Source: CAYNRA01 sp046293395
Lineage (GTDB): Bacteria; Bacteroidota; Bacteroidia; Cytophagales; Spirosomataceae
Direction of reading: 5' to 3'
DNA: 64,000 bases
NCBI GenBank assembly: GCA_046293395.1
Contig: JBKBOU010000004.1
Span: 83,017 to 147,016 of the forward strand
The translations under genes were made by a program, and so were the position numbers. Below are positions 33,509 through 41,872 of the stretch, piece after piece. Under the pieces are notes generated by a model. The model saw only the letters and a program-made list of their open reading frames with translations. It was not told the origin of the DNA and did not search any database. Position 1 is the stretch's first letter, and each line of letters starts with the position of its first letter.

Positions 33509-34234
33509 TTAATGTTTTGTTCGTCTTGAACTTCGGATTTTCCCCTCCGGATGTTGTAAAAAATACTGCCGTTTTTCTTCGGGCATTCGCTCAATGGCAT
33601 AGCGCAAAAGGGTTCGAGGTGCCTCTGCAATATGACGGAGTAAAAAATCTTCTACTTCCTGATTTCCCCCACGTTTCCATGCTTCCCGAAGCATCCAACC
33701 TACGGCTTTGTGTAGTAAATCGTGTGGATGATGGAGCAATTTCTGAGCAATTCGAAGGGTATCTGTGTAATCGCCTTTCTTGATAAAATACCAGGTTGAA
33801 ACGATGGCAACGCGCTGCGACCACAGATGGGGCGTCTCGGCTAAATCATCCAAAATACGACGGTCACGGGTAAACAAATGCGCCCCCACAATATCTCGAC
33901 ACGAAATATCTACCAAATCCCAATTAGTAATATAAGAAAGGTTTCGCATGTATAAATCAAAAATAGCCTCTTGGGCATGTCCGCGCGTGTATTGACGCAC
34001 CAAAACGAAAAGAGCCGTCATCCGTACTTCGTGAAACCTATTTTGAAGGCAATTTTCCAATTCGTCTAATGACGTATCTTGGTGATTTTTAGCCAATTGC
34101 TGCATTTGTGGGGAGGTAAGCCCTAGAAAAACAGAATGTTCTGCGTACTCGCCAGGCCCTGTCTTGTAAAAACGTGCCATCGAAAGTGCACGCGCAGGAT
34201 TGGCTAAATGATGAATGGATTCAACTAAGTTCAT
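33509..34234 (-). CDS. AlkD-like DNA alkylation repair protein
   Basis: This 241-residue HEAT-like repeat protein of the AlkC/AlkD family excises alkylated bases such as N3- and N7-alkyl purines. The N-terminal MARFYKTGPGEYAEHSVFLG is the typical AlkD opening. NRFHEVRMTALFVLV, YITNWDLVDISCRDIVGAHL and QRVAIVSTWYFIK match the repeat helices with the conserved Trp and Asp near the DNA backbone. HKAVGWMLREAWKRG is the usual late motif. It is divergent from the FMN reductase gene 9 bp away if the long frame of that gene is used, about 85 bp for the preferred start. Confidence 0.88.
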   Translation of the reverse strand: MNLVESIHHLANPARALSMARFYKTGPGEYAEHSVFLGLTSPQMQQLAKNHQDTSLDELENCLQNRFHEVRMTALFVLVRQYTRGHAQEAIFDLYMRNLSYITNWDLVDISCRDIVGAHLFTRDRRILDDLAETPHLWSQRVAIVSTWYFIKKGDYTDTLRIAQKLLHHPHDLLHKAVGWMLREAWKRGGNQEVEDFLLRHIAEAPRTLLRYAIERMPEEKRQYFLQHPEGKIRSSRRTKH

Positions 34235-34318
34235 TCGCTTTTTTTGAACCGAATGTACGATTTTTTGTTACAAATGCATAGTTCGTTTCACGTCATTATT
34301 CATCAAAGGATTCTTTCC

Positions 34319-34852
34319 ATGTCACAGCCCATTTACTTGGTCGTTGGTACCAACAGACCCAATTCTGCCTCCAAATCATTCGCACGCTATTACCAAGGAT
34401 ACCTTCAGGGACTCCAACAACACGCAGAAATTCTTGATTTAGCAGATTTACCCGAAGATTTTGCTTTCTCGGCTCTCTATAAAAATAGTGGAAAAAATGA
34501 GGTGTTCAATACCTTTCAAACGCGTATTGATGCCGCTGAAAAATTCATATTCATCGTCCCTGAGTACAATCACTCGTTTCCTGGCGTTCTCAAAACTTTC
34601 CTTGATGGCCTGCGCTATCCGGATACATTCCACGGAAAAAAAGTAGCACTTGTGGGTCTGTCTGCTGGGGTCATCGGGAATGCCGTCGGGCTGAGTCATC
34701 TCAACGATATTTTGAGTTATATGGGTGCAGATGTTCTTGGGCTTCGTTTAAAATTAGGGCAGTTTTATCAACATTTTACAGAAAATACGCTCACCAATCC
34801 TGTATATTACCAATTTCTGGAGAAACAAGCCGCACAGTTTATTCGGTGGTGA
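34319..34852 (+). CDS. NAD(P)H-dependent FMN reductase
   Basis: This 177-residue flavodoxin-fold reductase has a beta-strand start (IYLVVGTNRPNSASKSFARY) binding FMN phosphate. The FMN ring motif FIVPEYNHSFPGVLKTFLD is present, then KVALVGLSAGVIGN. It transfers electrons from NAD(P)H to FMN, quinones or azo compounds. I start at ATG 34319 because the fold begins there; the frame from 34244 adds 25 residues without hallmark. It is divergent from the AlkD-like gene and stands alone. Confidence 0.85.
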   Translation: MSQPIYLVVGTNRPNSASKSFARYYQGYLQGLQQHAEILDLADLPEDFAFSALYKNSGKNEVFNTFQTRIDAAEKFIFIVPEYNHSFPGVLKTFLDGLRYPDTFHGKKVALVGLSAGVIGNAVGLSHLNDILSYMGADVLGLRLKLGQFYQHFTENTLTNPVYYQFLEKQAAQFIRW

Positions 34853-35067
34853 TGGAGTGGGTAGAAGTTAGATAGTTGATAATCAGTAGGATATGTCTGG
34901 ATAAATAGCTACTAGATGAAAATACGAGAGTATCGTTCCAATAGGAGCTTTCTCTTAAACCAGAATGAAATGAGGACAAATACGAAGTATATTCGTACAA
35001 ATGTACGTTCGAACCAATATTTTGATATATTCGTGGTATTAATTTACTCATTCTGTCACTAATCTAC

Positions 35068-35823
35068 ATGGAAGAACTACTCACCACAGCCGCTCTGACG
35101 AGCGTACTTACCCTGACTCTCCTAGAAGTTGTTCTAGGTATTGACAACATTATCTTTATCTCTATCATCGCCGGGAAACTCCCCAACGCAGAACAGAAAA
35201 AAGCCCGAAATATTGGTCTTATGCTCGCTATGGCGCTGAGAGTCAGCCTGTTATTTGTTTTAGGTTGGATTCTCGGCCTCGAAAAAGACTTGTTTAATCT
35301 ACAAGATATTGGTATTCCGATTGACATGGGCTTTAGCGGAAAAGATTTGATTCTTTTGGCTGGAGGTCTGTTCTTACTTGTAAAAGCGACTTCTGAAATC
35401 CACCATAAAATCGAAGGAAAAACGGAAGAAGAAACCGCGCAAAACAAGGCTTCTAACTCGCTTTCTCGGGCAATTATTGATATTTCGGTCGTCAATATCG
35501 TTTTCTCCGTTGACTCCATCATCACGGCTATCGGTATGACCTCGATTATCTCCGTCATGGCAGCTTCTATCATTTTGTCAACAGTAGTTATGTTATTGTT
35601 TGCCAAAAACGTGGGTGATTTCGTTGAAAAACACCCGACTGTGAAAATGTTAGCGCTCTCTTTCTTGGTCATGATTGGTACATTGCTCATCGCAGAGGCA
35701 TTCCATGTACACGTCCCCAAAGGATATGTTTACTTTGCAATGGCGTTCTCGTTCTTGGTAGAAATGTTGAATATCCGGATGCGTAAACAGCAAAATCCAA
35801 CCAATTTAAGAGACATCCTTTAA
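35068..35823 (+). CDS. TerC-family integral membrane protein
   Basis: This 251-residue, seven-helix membrane protein of the TerC/YkoY family acts in metal ion (often manganese) efflux or metallation of exported proteins. LEVVLGIDNIIFISIIAGKL carries the conserved acidic Asp-Asn pair, and IVFSVDSIITAIGMT the second one. The central loop EIHHKIEGKTEEETAQNK is cytosolic. I looked for a yybP-ykoY manganese riboswitch upstream and saw none. The acyltransferase gene follows after 9 nt. Confidence 0.9.
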   Translation: MEELLTTAALTSVLTLTLLEVVLGIDNIIFISIIAGKLPNAEQKKARNIGLMLAMALRVSLLFVLGWILGLEKDLFNLQDIGIPIDMGFSGKDLILLAGGLFLLVKATSEIHHKIEGKTEEETAQNKASNSLSRAIIDISVVNIVFSVDSIITAIGMTSIISVMAASIILSTVVMLLFAKNVGDFVEKHPTVKMLALSFLVMIGTLLIAEAFHVHVPKGYVYFAMAFSFLVEMLNIRMRKQQNPTNLRDIL

Positions 35824-35832
35824 TTTTACGGT

Positions 35833-36606
35833 ATGAGTGTGCGACGCAAGAAACCCAATTTTTGGGAGTTTCTGTACGGAGTTTGGTGTGTATTCTGGAT
35901 TGTATTTATTTATCTCCTTATTCACCCATTCATCTGGATAAATTTACAACGAAAAAACAAAAAAGGACACCGTTTTGCCCATCGCTTGACGCAAGCATGG
36001 GCAGCGGTATATTTTCCGCTCATTGGTAAAAAATTAGCGATTCGGTACGACTTTAAGCCGGATACGTCCAAAACATACGTCTTTGTTGCGAATCATTTTT
36101 CGTATCTAGATATTGCCGTAGGTATGGGTGTTGTCCCCAATTTCTTTGCCTACGTGGGCAAAAGTTCGGTCAAGAAAATCCCGCTTTTAGGCTATATGTT
36201 TGCGAAATTACACATTCAGGTCGATCGCGGAGAGAAAAGTAGCCGTGCCAAATCGTTGGTTCGTGGTATGAAAGCGCTGGAAAGCGGACGGAGTATTTTC
36301 ATTATGCCTGAAGGAGGTATAATTTCTCAAACGATTCCTACAATGCACCAACCTTTCAAAGACGGTGCATTTATCATGGCGATTGAACAACGTGTGCCGA
36401 TTGTTCCGATTACTTTTTTAAATTTGCATGAAATCATGCCTGATACATGGCTGTACGGCGGGCGTCCGAAAATCGTTATCCATCCACCAATAGCGACCGT
36501 TGGCTTGACAAAAGACGATATCCCCGCTTTAAAAGAGCAAGTGTATCAAATCATTCAAACTACTTTAGATACATATACAAATGAAAATAGACGAACAAAC
36601 GGTTGA
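35833..36606 (+). CDS. 1-acyl-sn-glycerol-3-phosphate acyltransferase (PlsC family)
   Basis: This 257-residue membrane-associated acyltransferase makes phosphatidate by acylating lysophosphatidate. Its catalytic NHFSYLDIAV has the H-x4-D motif, VDRGEKSSRAK is the substrate-phosphate motif and FIMPEGGI is the EGT-like motif. One or two N-terminal helices (FWIVFIYLLIHPFIWI) anchor it. It overlaps the gatC gene by 26 nt, so the two are probably translated from one message with TerC upstream. Confidence 0.9.
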   Translation: MSVRRKKPNFWEFLYGVWCVFWIVFIYLLIHPFIWINLQRKNKKGHRFAHRLTQAWAAVYFPLIGKKLAIRYDFKPDTSKTYVFVANHFSYLDIAVGMGVVPNFFAYVGKSSVKKIPLLGYMFAKLHIQVDRGEKSSRAKSLVRGMKALESGRSIFIMPEGGIISQTIPTMHQPFKDGAFIMAIEQRVPIVPITFLNLHEIMPDTWLYGGRPKIVIHPPIATVGLTKDDIPALKEQVYQIIQTTLDTYTNENRRTNG

Positions 36607-36868
36607 TAAAATCGCACATCTTGCCCGATTGGGGATTTCTCCGGAAGAAAAAACAGAAATGGTGGAAACGCTTTCACGTATTTTGGATTGGATGGAGCAA
36701 CTGAATGAAGTCGATACAACTGGCGTAGAACCCTTGATTCACGTTAGTCCGGCGGTGAATATTTTTCGGGAAGATGAAGCAAAGAATACGTTGTCCAGAG
36801 AAAAAGGACTTGTGAACGCGCCCGCTAAAACCAAAGAGTATTTTGCCGTTCCGAAAGTGATGGAATAA
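36581..36868 (+). CDS. gatC: Asp-tRNA(Asn)/Glu-tRNA(Gln) amidotransferase subunit C
   Basis: This 95-residue subunit stabilises the GatCAB amidotransferase that converts mischarged Asp-tRNA(Asn) or Glu-tRNA(Gln). Typical GatC features are VDKIAHLARLGISPEEK, LDWMEQLNEVDTTGVEPL and the C-terminal FAVPKVME. gatA and gatB are not in this window, so the subunit gene is detached, as is common in Bacteroidota. Its start lies inside the acyltransferase gene. Confidence 0.94.
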   Translation: MKIDEQTVDKIAHLARLGISPEEKTEMVETLSRILDWMEQLNEVDTTGVEPLIHVSPAVNIFREDEAKNTLSREKGLVNAPAKTKEYFAVPKVME

Positions 36869-36890
36869 GGTTGAGATAATATATTCAAAG

Positions 36891-36932
36891 AATACCTATT
36901 TCTAGCCATTGAAAGTGGTAGAAATAGGTATT
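36891..36932. terminator. Bidirectional terminator between gatC and XdhC-like gene
   Basis: AATACCTATTTCTA (36891-36904) and TAGAAATAGGTATT (36919-36932) form a perfect 14-bp stem with a 14-nt loop, followed by T on one side and A on the other. It separates two convergent genes. Confidence 0.75.
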
Positions 36933-36966
36933 TTGTATTTTGCACAGTCAGTCGGTACCTTCGCCG

Positions 36967-38043
36967 TTAATCGGCATAAATGGGGCGGTCTCTGTCGCGA
37001 AGTGGTTTGGCGGAGCGTCCGCTGAAAAACGCACGAATTTCAGCTAAAATAGACAAGGCAATTTCCTCCGGCGTCGTCGCGCCAATATCTAATCCGACAG
37101 GTGCATGCATCCTCGTTTTTTGTTGGTCTGTAAAAACATGTCCTTGCTCTTCCAACGATTTTTGTATCTTTTCTGCCCGAACTTTCGGCCCCAACATCCC
37201 GATAAACGGAATGGCAGAGGGTAAAAAACGAGCCAACTGATACGTATCTTTCCCCAAATCATGCGACATCAAAATGACAGCCGAAAAAGCGTCAATCCCC
37301 AGTTCTTCCAGCTCTCCATCTGGAGCAAATATCTGCGAAACCAAAGAATGAATGGCGGGCGGAACTTGCCAAGAAGGCGCAATCAAAAGAGGGGTAAATC
37401 CGATTTCCCGTGCCAGTCGTGCCAACGGCAAAGTATCTGTTTGGTAGCCTGCTAAGAAAATTTGAATCTCCGGAAAAACCGTTTCCAAGCAAACGGTTAG
37501 TTTCTCTTCTGGTAGTTCACAAAGTCGTGAGCGCCGTTCGCCGAGATAAGGAATAAGTTGTTCATTCAATCCAGAAAAACGGGTATCGCCAATCAACCAA
37601 CTCGTTCCCATGGGGTATTCAGGAGAATCAGACTTGGTGATAGTGGCTACTTGCTGAATTTGTCGCGGTTGTGCGAGCAGTCTTTCCAAGCAAGCAACAG
37701 CATTGTTTGGGTCTGAGTAGTCAATGGGTTGCAAAAGAACGTGAATGATACCGTTACAGCCCAAACCGACACCAATTTGGTGGTCGTCACCTTGTGTGGT
37801 ATCGTAAATAGCATAACTTGGTTGTTGCCGATGAATGGCAAATCGCGCCTTTTTTCGGGCATCTCCTTCGAGACAACCACCGCTTATACCGCCAACATAT
37901 TCACCGGTTTCCAGAACCAGCATCCGAGCACCTACACGCCGATACGAAGACCCTTCCACAGCCACGACTGTCGCCAAGGCAGCAGGTGTTTGTTGTTGTT
38001 TTTCCTCTTGGTAGCGTGCAACAATGGCTCGAATTTCTTTCAT
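36967..38043 (-). CDS. XdhC/CoxI-family protein
   Basis: This 358-residue protein resembles XdhC, which binds and sulfurates molybdenum cofactor and delivers it to xanthine dehydrogenase. The XdhC/CoxI domain shows ATVVAVEGSSYRRVGARMLV, GGISGGCLEGDARKKA and IGVGLGCNGIIHVLLQPI. The Rossmann XdhC_C domain follows (EIQIFLAGYQTDTLPLARLA, MSHDLGKDTYQLARFL, FIGMLGPKVRAEKI). The usual AGHV of XdhC_C appears as FLAGYQT, a changed nucleotide-contact. No molybdoenzyme genes are nearby. It starts 4 bp from the end of ftsZ, on the same strand. Confidence 0.87.
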   Translation of the reverse strand: MKEIRAIVARYQEEKQQQTPAALATVVAVEGSSYRRVGARMLVLETGEYVGGISGGCLEGDARKKARFAIHRQQPSYAIYDTTQGDDHQIGVGLGCNGIIHVLLQPIDYSDPNNAVACLERLLAQPRQIQQVATITKSDSPEYPMGTSWLIGDTRFSGLNEQLIPYLGERRSRLCELPEEKLTVCLETVFPEIQIFLAGYQTDTLPLARLAREIGFTPLLIAPSWQVPPAIHSLVSQIFAPDGELEELGIDAFSAVILMSHDLGKDTYQLARFLPSAIPFIGMLGPKVRAEKIQKSLEEQGHVFTDQQKTRMHAPVGLDIGATTPEEIALSILAEIRAFFSGRSAKPLRDRDRPIYAD

Positions 38044-38046
38044 AGT

Positions 38047-39417
38047 TTATACGATTTTTAACTTGATTAACTCACTGTAAATTTCACGCAGATTGATGAT
38101 TCCACCTCCACCTGTATGTCCTTGTTGTGTAGATGGCGCAGGTAAATTATACCGTTTATAGGTTGGCGTACTCAGAACGCTATAATCGTGCAAACTGAAA
38201 ATCTGCTCGCGCATTTGGTGGGTAATCTGGAAGAAATCTGTGGGTTGATAGTTCAACGGTTGAGGTGATTCCGACACAAACGTAGGGCTAGGGGGCGTAT
38301 AAGTTGGTTCGCGTCTTGGATTATTGACAGGAGCTGCTGTCTGTTGTGGACGCTGAGTAGGCTGAGCTGGTGGAGTTTCTATCGAAGGTATTTCATGAAA
38401 TACCTCCTTTTTCTCTCCAGTTGTGTTTCTACCAAAACCTGCGGCTACGATTGTAATGCGCACTTTGTCTTTCAAGGAGCGGTCAATGGCAAATCCATGT
38501 TTGAAAATTTGCGCTCTTGATTGAATTTTGTCTTCGATGTAGCTTGTTACCAAACTTTGGTCAGACATAAGAATGCTGTATTCTGGTTTTTCATCGCTGT
38601 AAGCCAACGTAACAAGAATACGCTGTGCGCCGCCAATGTCATTGTTTTCGAGTAAAGGTGATTCTAAGGCATTTTTAACCGCCTCTTCTGTCCGGTTTGG
38701 TCCAGATGCCTCCGCAGAGCCCATTACTGCTTGGCCGGCATCTCCAAGAACGGTTTTTACATCAGAAAAATCCAGATTAATTATACCCGGACGGGTGATT
38801 AGCTCAGCAATACTTTTTACTGCATTGGCGAGTACGTCATCTGCAAAACTGTACGCAAGCTCAATGGCCAGATTCCCGTATATTTTAGCGAGACGGTCAT
38901 TTTTAATAACCAATACGGTGTCGCAGTATTTTTTCAGTTCAATGATACCTTCTGCTGCTTGCGAGATTTTCTGAGAGCCCTCAAAAGAGAAGGGATCTGT
39001 CACAACTCCAACGGTTAAGCGCCCCATTTCTTTCGCAATACGGGCAATAACTGGGGCTGCTCCTGTACCCGTTCCTCCACCCATACCGGCTGTGATAAAA
39101 ACCATTTCGGTAGGTGGATTGAATAATTCCCGAATGGCTTTCTCAGATTCTTCTGCCGCTTTTTTTCCTCGTTCAGGGATGGTTCCTGCCCCAAGTCCTT
39201 TGGTTAATTCTGCACCGATTTGTACCCGTAAAATAGGTTCTGGTAATGATTGTAGTACTTGATTGTCTGTATTACAAGCGATGAAGTCCACGTCATGAAT
39301 ACCGAGTTTCACCATGTTTTTTACGGCGTTCCCGCCTGCACCTCCCACTCCAACTACTTTAATGAGGTTTGGGAGTTTGGCGTTTAAATTGAGTTCGTAA
39401 TCTTGTGGGTACAGCAT
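38047..39417 (-). CDS. ftsZ: Cell division protein FtsZ
   Basis: This 456-residue tubulin-like GTPase forms the division ring. It has IKVVGVGGAGGNAVKNM at the N-terminus, the tubulin signature GGGTGTGAAPVIA near residue 113, and the T7 synergy region NLDFSDVKTVLGDAGQAVMG. An unstructured Pro/Gln-rich linker of about 90 residues follows. The C-terminus ends IINLREIYSELIKLKIV rather than the classical FtsA-binding DIPxFLR. It is the last gene of the division cluster. An inverted repeat sits between ftsA and ftsZ. Confidence 0.97.
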   Translation of the reverse strand: MLYPQDYELNLNAKLPNLIKVVGVGGAGGNAVKNMVKLGIHDVDFIACNTDNQVLQSLPEPILRVQIGAELTKGLGAGTIPERGKKAAEESEKAIRELFNPPTEMVFITAGMGGGTGTGAAPVIARIAKEMGRLTVGVVTDPFSFEGSQKISQAAEGIIELKKYCDTVLVIKNDRLAKIYGNLAIELAYSFADDVLANAVKSIAELITRPGIINLDFSDVKTVLGDAGQAVMGSAEASGPNRTEEAVKNALESPLLENNDIGGAQRILVTLAYSDEKPEYSILMSDQSLVTSYIEDKIQSRAQIFKHGFAIDRSLKDKVRITIVAAGFGRNTTGEKKEVFHEIPSIETPPAQPTQRPQQTAAPVNNPRREPTYTPPSPTFVSESPQPLNYQPTDFFQITHQMREQIFSLHDYSVLSTPTYKRYNLPAPSTQQGHTGGGGIINLREIYSELIKLKIV

Positions 39418-39494
39418 GGAGTTTTCAAGTTAAAAAATGAATAAAATTGGTTTGGAGGGCACTTTTTGGACAAATTTGCTGAAAATGTTAACCA

Positions 39495-39554
39495 AAAATA
39501 CGTAGAGATGAAATTAAATAAGACACTGCTTTTTTCTTTTTCTCTACGTATTTT
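39495..39554 (-). promoter_or_regulatory. Long inverted repeat between ftsA and ftsZ
   Basis: AAAATACGTAGAGA (39495-39508) and TCTCTACGTATTTT (39541-39554) are exact 14-bp complements with a 32-nt loop. On the minus strand the last bases read TATTTTTG, a fit to the -7 box, so this 161-bp gap may hold both an attenuator for ftsA read-through and an ftsZ promoter. Confidence 0.45.
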
Positions 39555-39578
39555 GAATTTCTCCTCTTTTTGGGTTGA

Positions 39579-40997
39579 CTAGTAGGAATCATTTACATCC
39601 GGAGGAGAGTTTCGTCTGAACTTCTCTATCAATGTAGTAAGAATATTAGATGTTTCGTTTTCCGGTCTTTTTGGCGGTTTTGGAATGGGCTCCGAAGTCT
39701 CTGTCGGAATTTGAGGTGTCATGTACGAAGTAGGTTGCAAAAGTAGCCCAGTGTATGCAGGAAAACGTGTGTCAAATGGTTTCAATGACGCCAACATGAG
39801 CCCGATAGCCGTAGCATACTTAGGATTCTGCAAATGAGTGCCTTCTTCCCCTTGTACGTAGGCAATATTTTGGAGATGGCTACCCACGCGCGTATAAATT
39901 TCCTCTCCCAAGACACTAGAAAACAAATTGACAATTTGATACATATTGGCCGTGCCTCCTGTCAGGATACAGCCGTGAATGAGCTGGTCGCGTAGCCCTG
40001 AGCGCGTCATCTCTGCGGAGACAATCAGGGCGATTTCACGTAGGCGTAAATCTACGATACGACGGATATGGTCCACCCGAATTTGCCGGGAAGGAAGTCC
40101 ATTTTTCCCATCTACAAGAATGGTATGCTCTTCTGTGATACTATCCAAAGAAAGCAAGACACTATAGACTAATTTGAGCTTCTCTGCCTCCTCGATTTGT
40201 AGTCGGAACGCCTCGGCGATGTCAGCTGTGATAGTTCTTCCGGCAATTGGAACGACCTTTCTGTACCGAAGCCCGTGTTTATGAAAAATGGAAATCTCGG
40301 TAAGTTCATTCCCGATATTAACCACCACAATTCCGTTTTTCTTATCTTCTTCGTTCAACACAGAATAACTATCTGCTACTGAGCTAAGTAGGGCTTTGTC
40401 AACACTTAAATAAGGAGAAGTGCCCGAAACAGTAGTGAGAGAAGGTACACTTTTGATGGTTTGGTAAACGGTGTCCAAATTCACTTTGGGCATAGTCACC
40501 ATACAAAAATCACCACTAACTTGTACGCCGACACGCCCAATTGGGTTGTTGGCAGGCGCATTATTTACCGTAAAATCAAGTGGGAGCGTGTGTAGAATCG
40601 TATGTCCATCTCGTACGGCAAAAGAACGCTGCACGTGATTGACCAATGAGCCGACATCCCGAATATCGATAACGCTTGAATTTCCAGAACTTGTGGTTGT
40701 TCCACCATGTTTTGTATCTTGAATAGATACACCAGAAATATTGATATTGACGCTGCTAATATCGCTATCGCATTTGTCTGATAATCTCTTCAATACCTTT
40801 CCAATGACGTCAATGCAATGTTTTACATTGATGATTTGGCCATTTAAAACTCCTGAGTCAGTGAATACAAACGGAGCTTCTTCGTACCCGTCAATTTGTA
40901 TCTCTCCACTCTCTGTGAGAGAACCAGCCACAGCCCGAACACGGTAACTACCGATGTCTAAACCGATTACGATGCTATCATTTGGGCCTTCGTTCAT
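39579..40997 (-). CDS. ftsA: Cell division protein FtsA
   Basis: This 472-residue actin-like protein tethers FtsZ to the membrane. It shows VIGLDIGSYRVRAVAGS (phosphate-1), a 1C subdomain about residues 85-165, GIVVVNIGNELTEISIFHKH (phosphate-2) and GCILTGGTANMYQIV (adenosine). A poorly conserved proline-rich region leads to a basic amphipathic C-terminal helix (LTTLIEKFRRNS), the membrane-targeting sequence. It lies between ftsQ and ftsZ as usual, with 122 nt to ftsQ. Confidence 0.95.
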   Translation of the reverse strand: MNEGPNDSIVIGLDIGSYRVRAVAGSLTESGEIQIDGYEEAPFVFTDSGVLNGQIINVKHCIDVIGKVLKRLSDKCDSDISSVNINISGVSIQDTKHGGTTTSSGNSSVIDIRDVGSLVNHVQRSFAVRDGHTILHTLPLDFTVNNAPANNPIGRVGVQVSGDFCMVTMPKVNLDTVYQTIKSVPSLTTVSGTSPYLSVDKALLSSVADSYSVLNEEDKKNGIVVVNIGNELTEISIFHKHGLRYRKVVPIAGRTITADIAEAFRLQIEEAEKLKLVYSVLLSLDSITEEHTILVDGKNGLPSRQIRVDHIRRIVDLRLREIALIVSAEMTRSGLRDQLIHGCILTGGTANMYQIVNLFSSVLGEEIYTRVGSHLQNIAYVQGEEGTHLQNPKYATAIGLMLASLKPFDTRFPAYTGLLLQPTSYMTPQIPTETSEPIPKPPKRPENETSNILTTLIEKFRRNSPPDVNDSY

Positions 40998-41119
40998 AAA
41001 AGAGAGAATGTTACTGGTTTGTGAATTTGTGAATAAGGCATAAAATTACTTAATTTCAGGTATGGAAAGCAACAAAATTTATTTCGTGGTCAAAAAGCAA
41101 AGTAAACAAAAGTACGTGT

Positions 41120-41872
41120 TTATTCGATAACTAATTGATTACTAATCGACAAGTCTATTCTTTTTTGGGGTATAACTTCAGGTTCTTCCAATAATTGGGT
41201 GTAATACAGTTTTAATTTTTCTAATTTTCCTGGTACATCCACTGGTTTTCCGAAGTCAATAACATACGTACCAACCAATGGATAAATGTGTATAAATTGG
41301 TCTTTATCAATATCTAATTGTGTAAATTGAACAGACCAAAAAGGGTCATTGTTGATGGTATTTAGGAATGTCAATAGCTCCAAATGGGTAGAATCCCGAA
41401 GGCTACGTTTCCCAACAAAATAGTCACCTCCCACCAACAAAACGCGGGCAGAAAAATGCCGTGAAGTAGGAAAAAAATAGCCGCTAGGGTCAATGTAATC
41501 TCCCAACTGGTTTTCCTTTATCAAGCGGGCGGTAGGTAAATAAGGCTTCACCTTGATTTGCAGCTGCCCAGATAAATCAATGAACGCCTCACACGTTTGT
41601 ACATGTGGGTTTTTCCGGACACGTTCTTCGACTTCTTCCAAGGATATCTGGTCAATGTATTTGCCTTCCAATACATCTGAACCAAATTGGGTGGCGTATT
41701 GCTTGATTTCCGTTTCTGTTACATACGTCTGATTTTCCGGTTGGTCAATCTCAACAACTGTTTCTGTGCAGCGGTCTTGCCGGAGCTCAAGTGAAAGCCG
41801 AACTAGGCCGTAAACACCGAGCGCGACGAGTAAAAGAATCCCTCCTTTTTTTACTTTCTCTGTTCTACTCAT
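41120..41872 (-). CDS. ftsQ: Cell division protein FtsQ
   Basis: This 250-residue bitopic protein has a short cytosolic start, one helix (GGILLLVALGVYGLVRLSLEL) and a periplasmic POTRA-like domain (TYVTETEIKQYATQFGS, then RVRKNPHVQTCEAFIDLSGQ). The beta domain contains DPSGYFFPTS, where FtsQ proteins usually read D-x-x-G. Identification rests on the fold pattern and position between murG-type genes and ftsA. It overlaps the upstream arginyltransferase-like gene by 4 nt. Confidence 0.88.
   Translation of the reverse strand: MSRTEKVKKGGILLLVALGVYGLVRLSLELRQDRCTETVVEIDQPENQTYVTETEIKQYATQFGSDVLEGKYIDQISLEEVEERVRKNPHVQTCEAFIDLSGQLQIKVKPYLPTARLIKENQLGDYIDPSGYFFPTSRHFSARVLLVGGDYFVGKRSLRDSTHLELLTFLNTINNDPFWSVQFTQLDIDKDQFIHIYPLVGTYVIDFGKPVDVPGKLEKLKLYYTQLLEEPEVIPQKRIDLSISNQLVIE

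Noticed and set aside
34853..35067. Possible yybP-ykoY (manganese) riboswitch before the TerC gene
   Set aside because: The expected conserved junction sequences and paired arms were not visible in the 215-bp leader.
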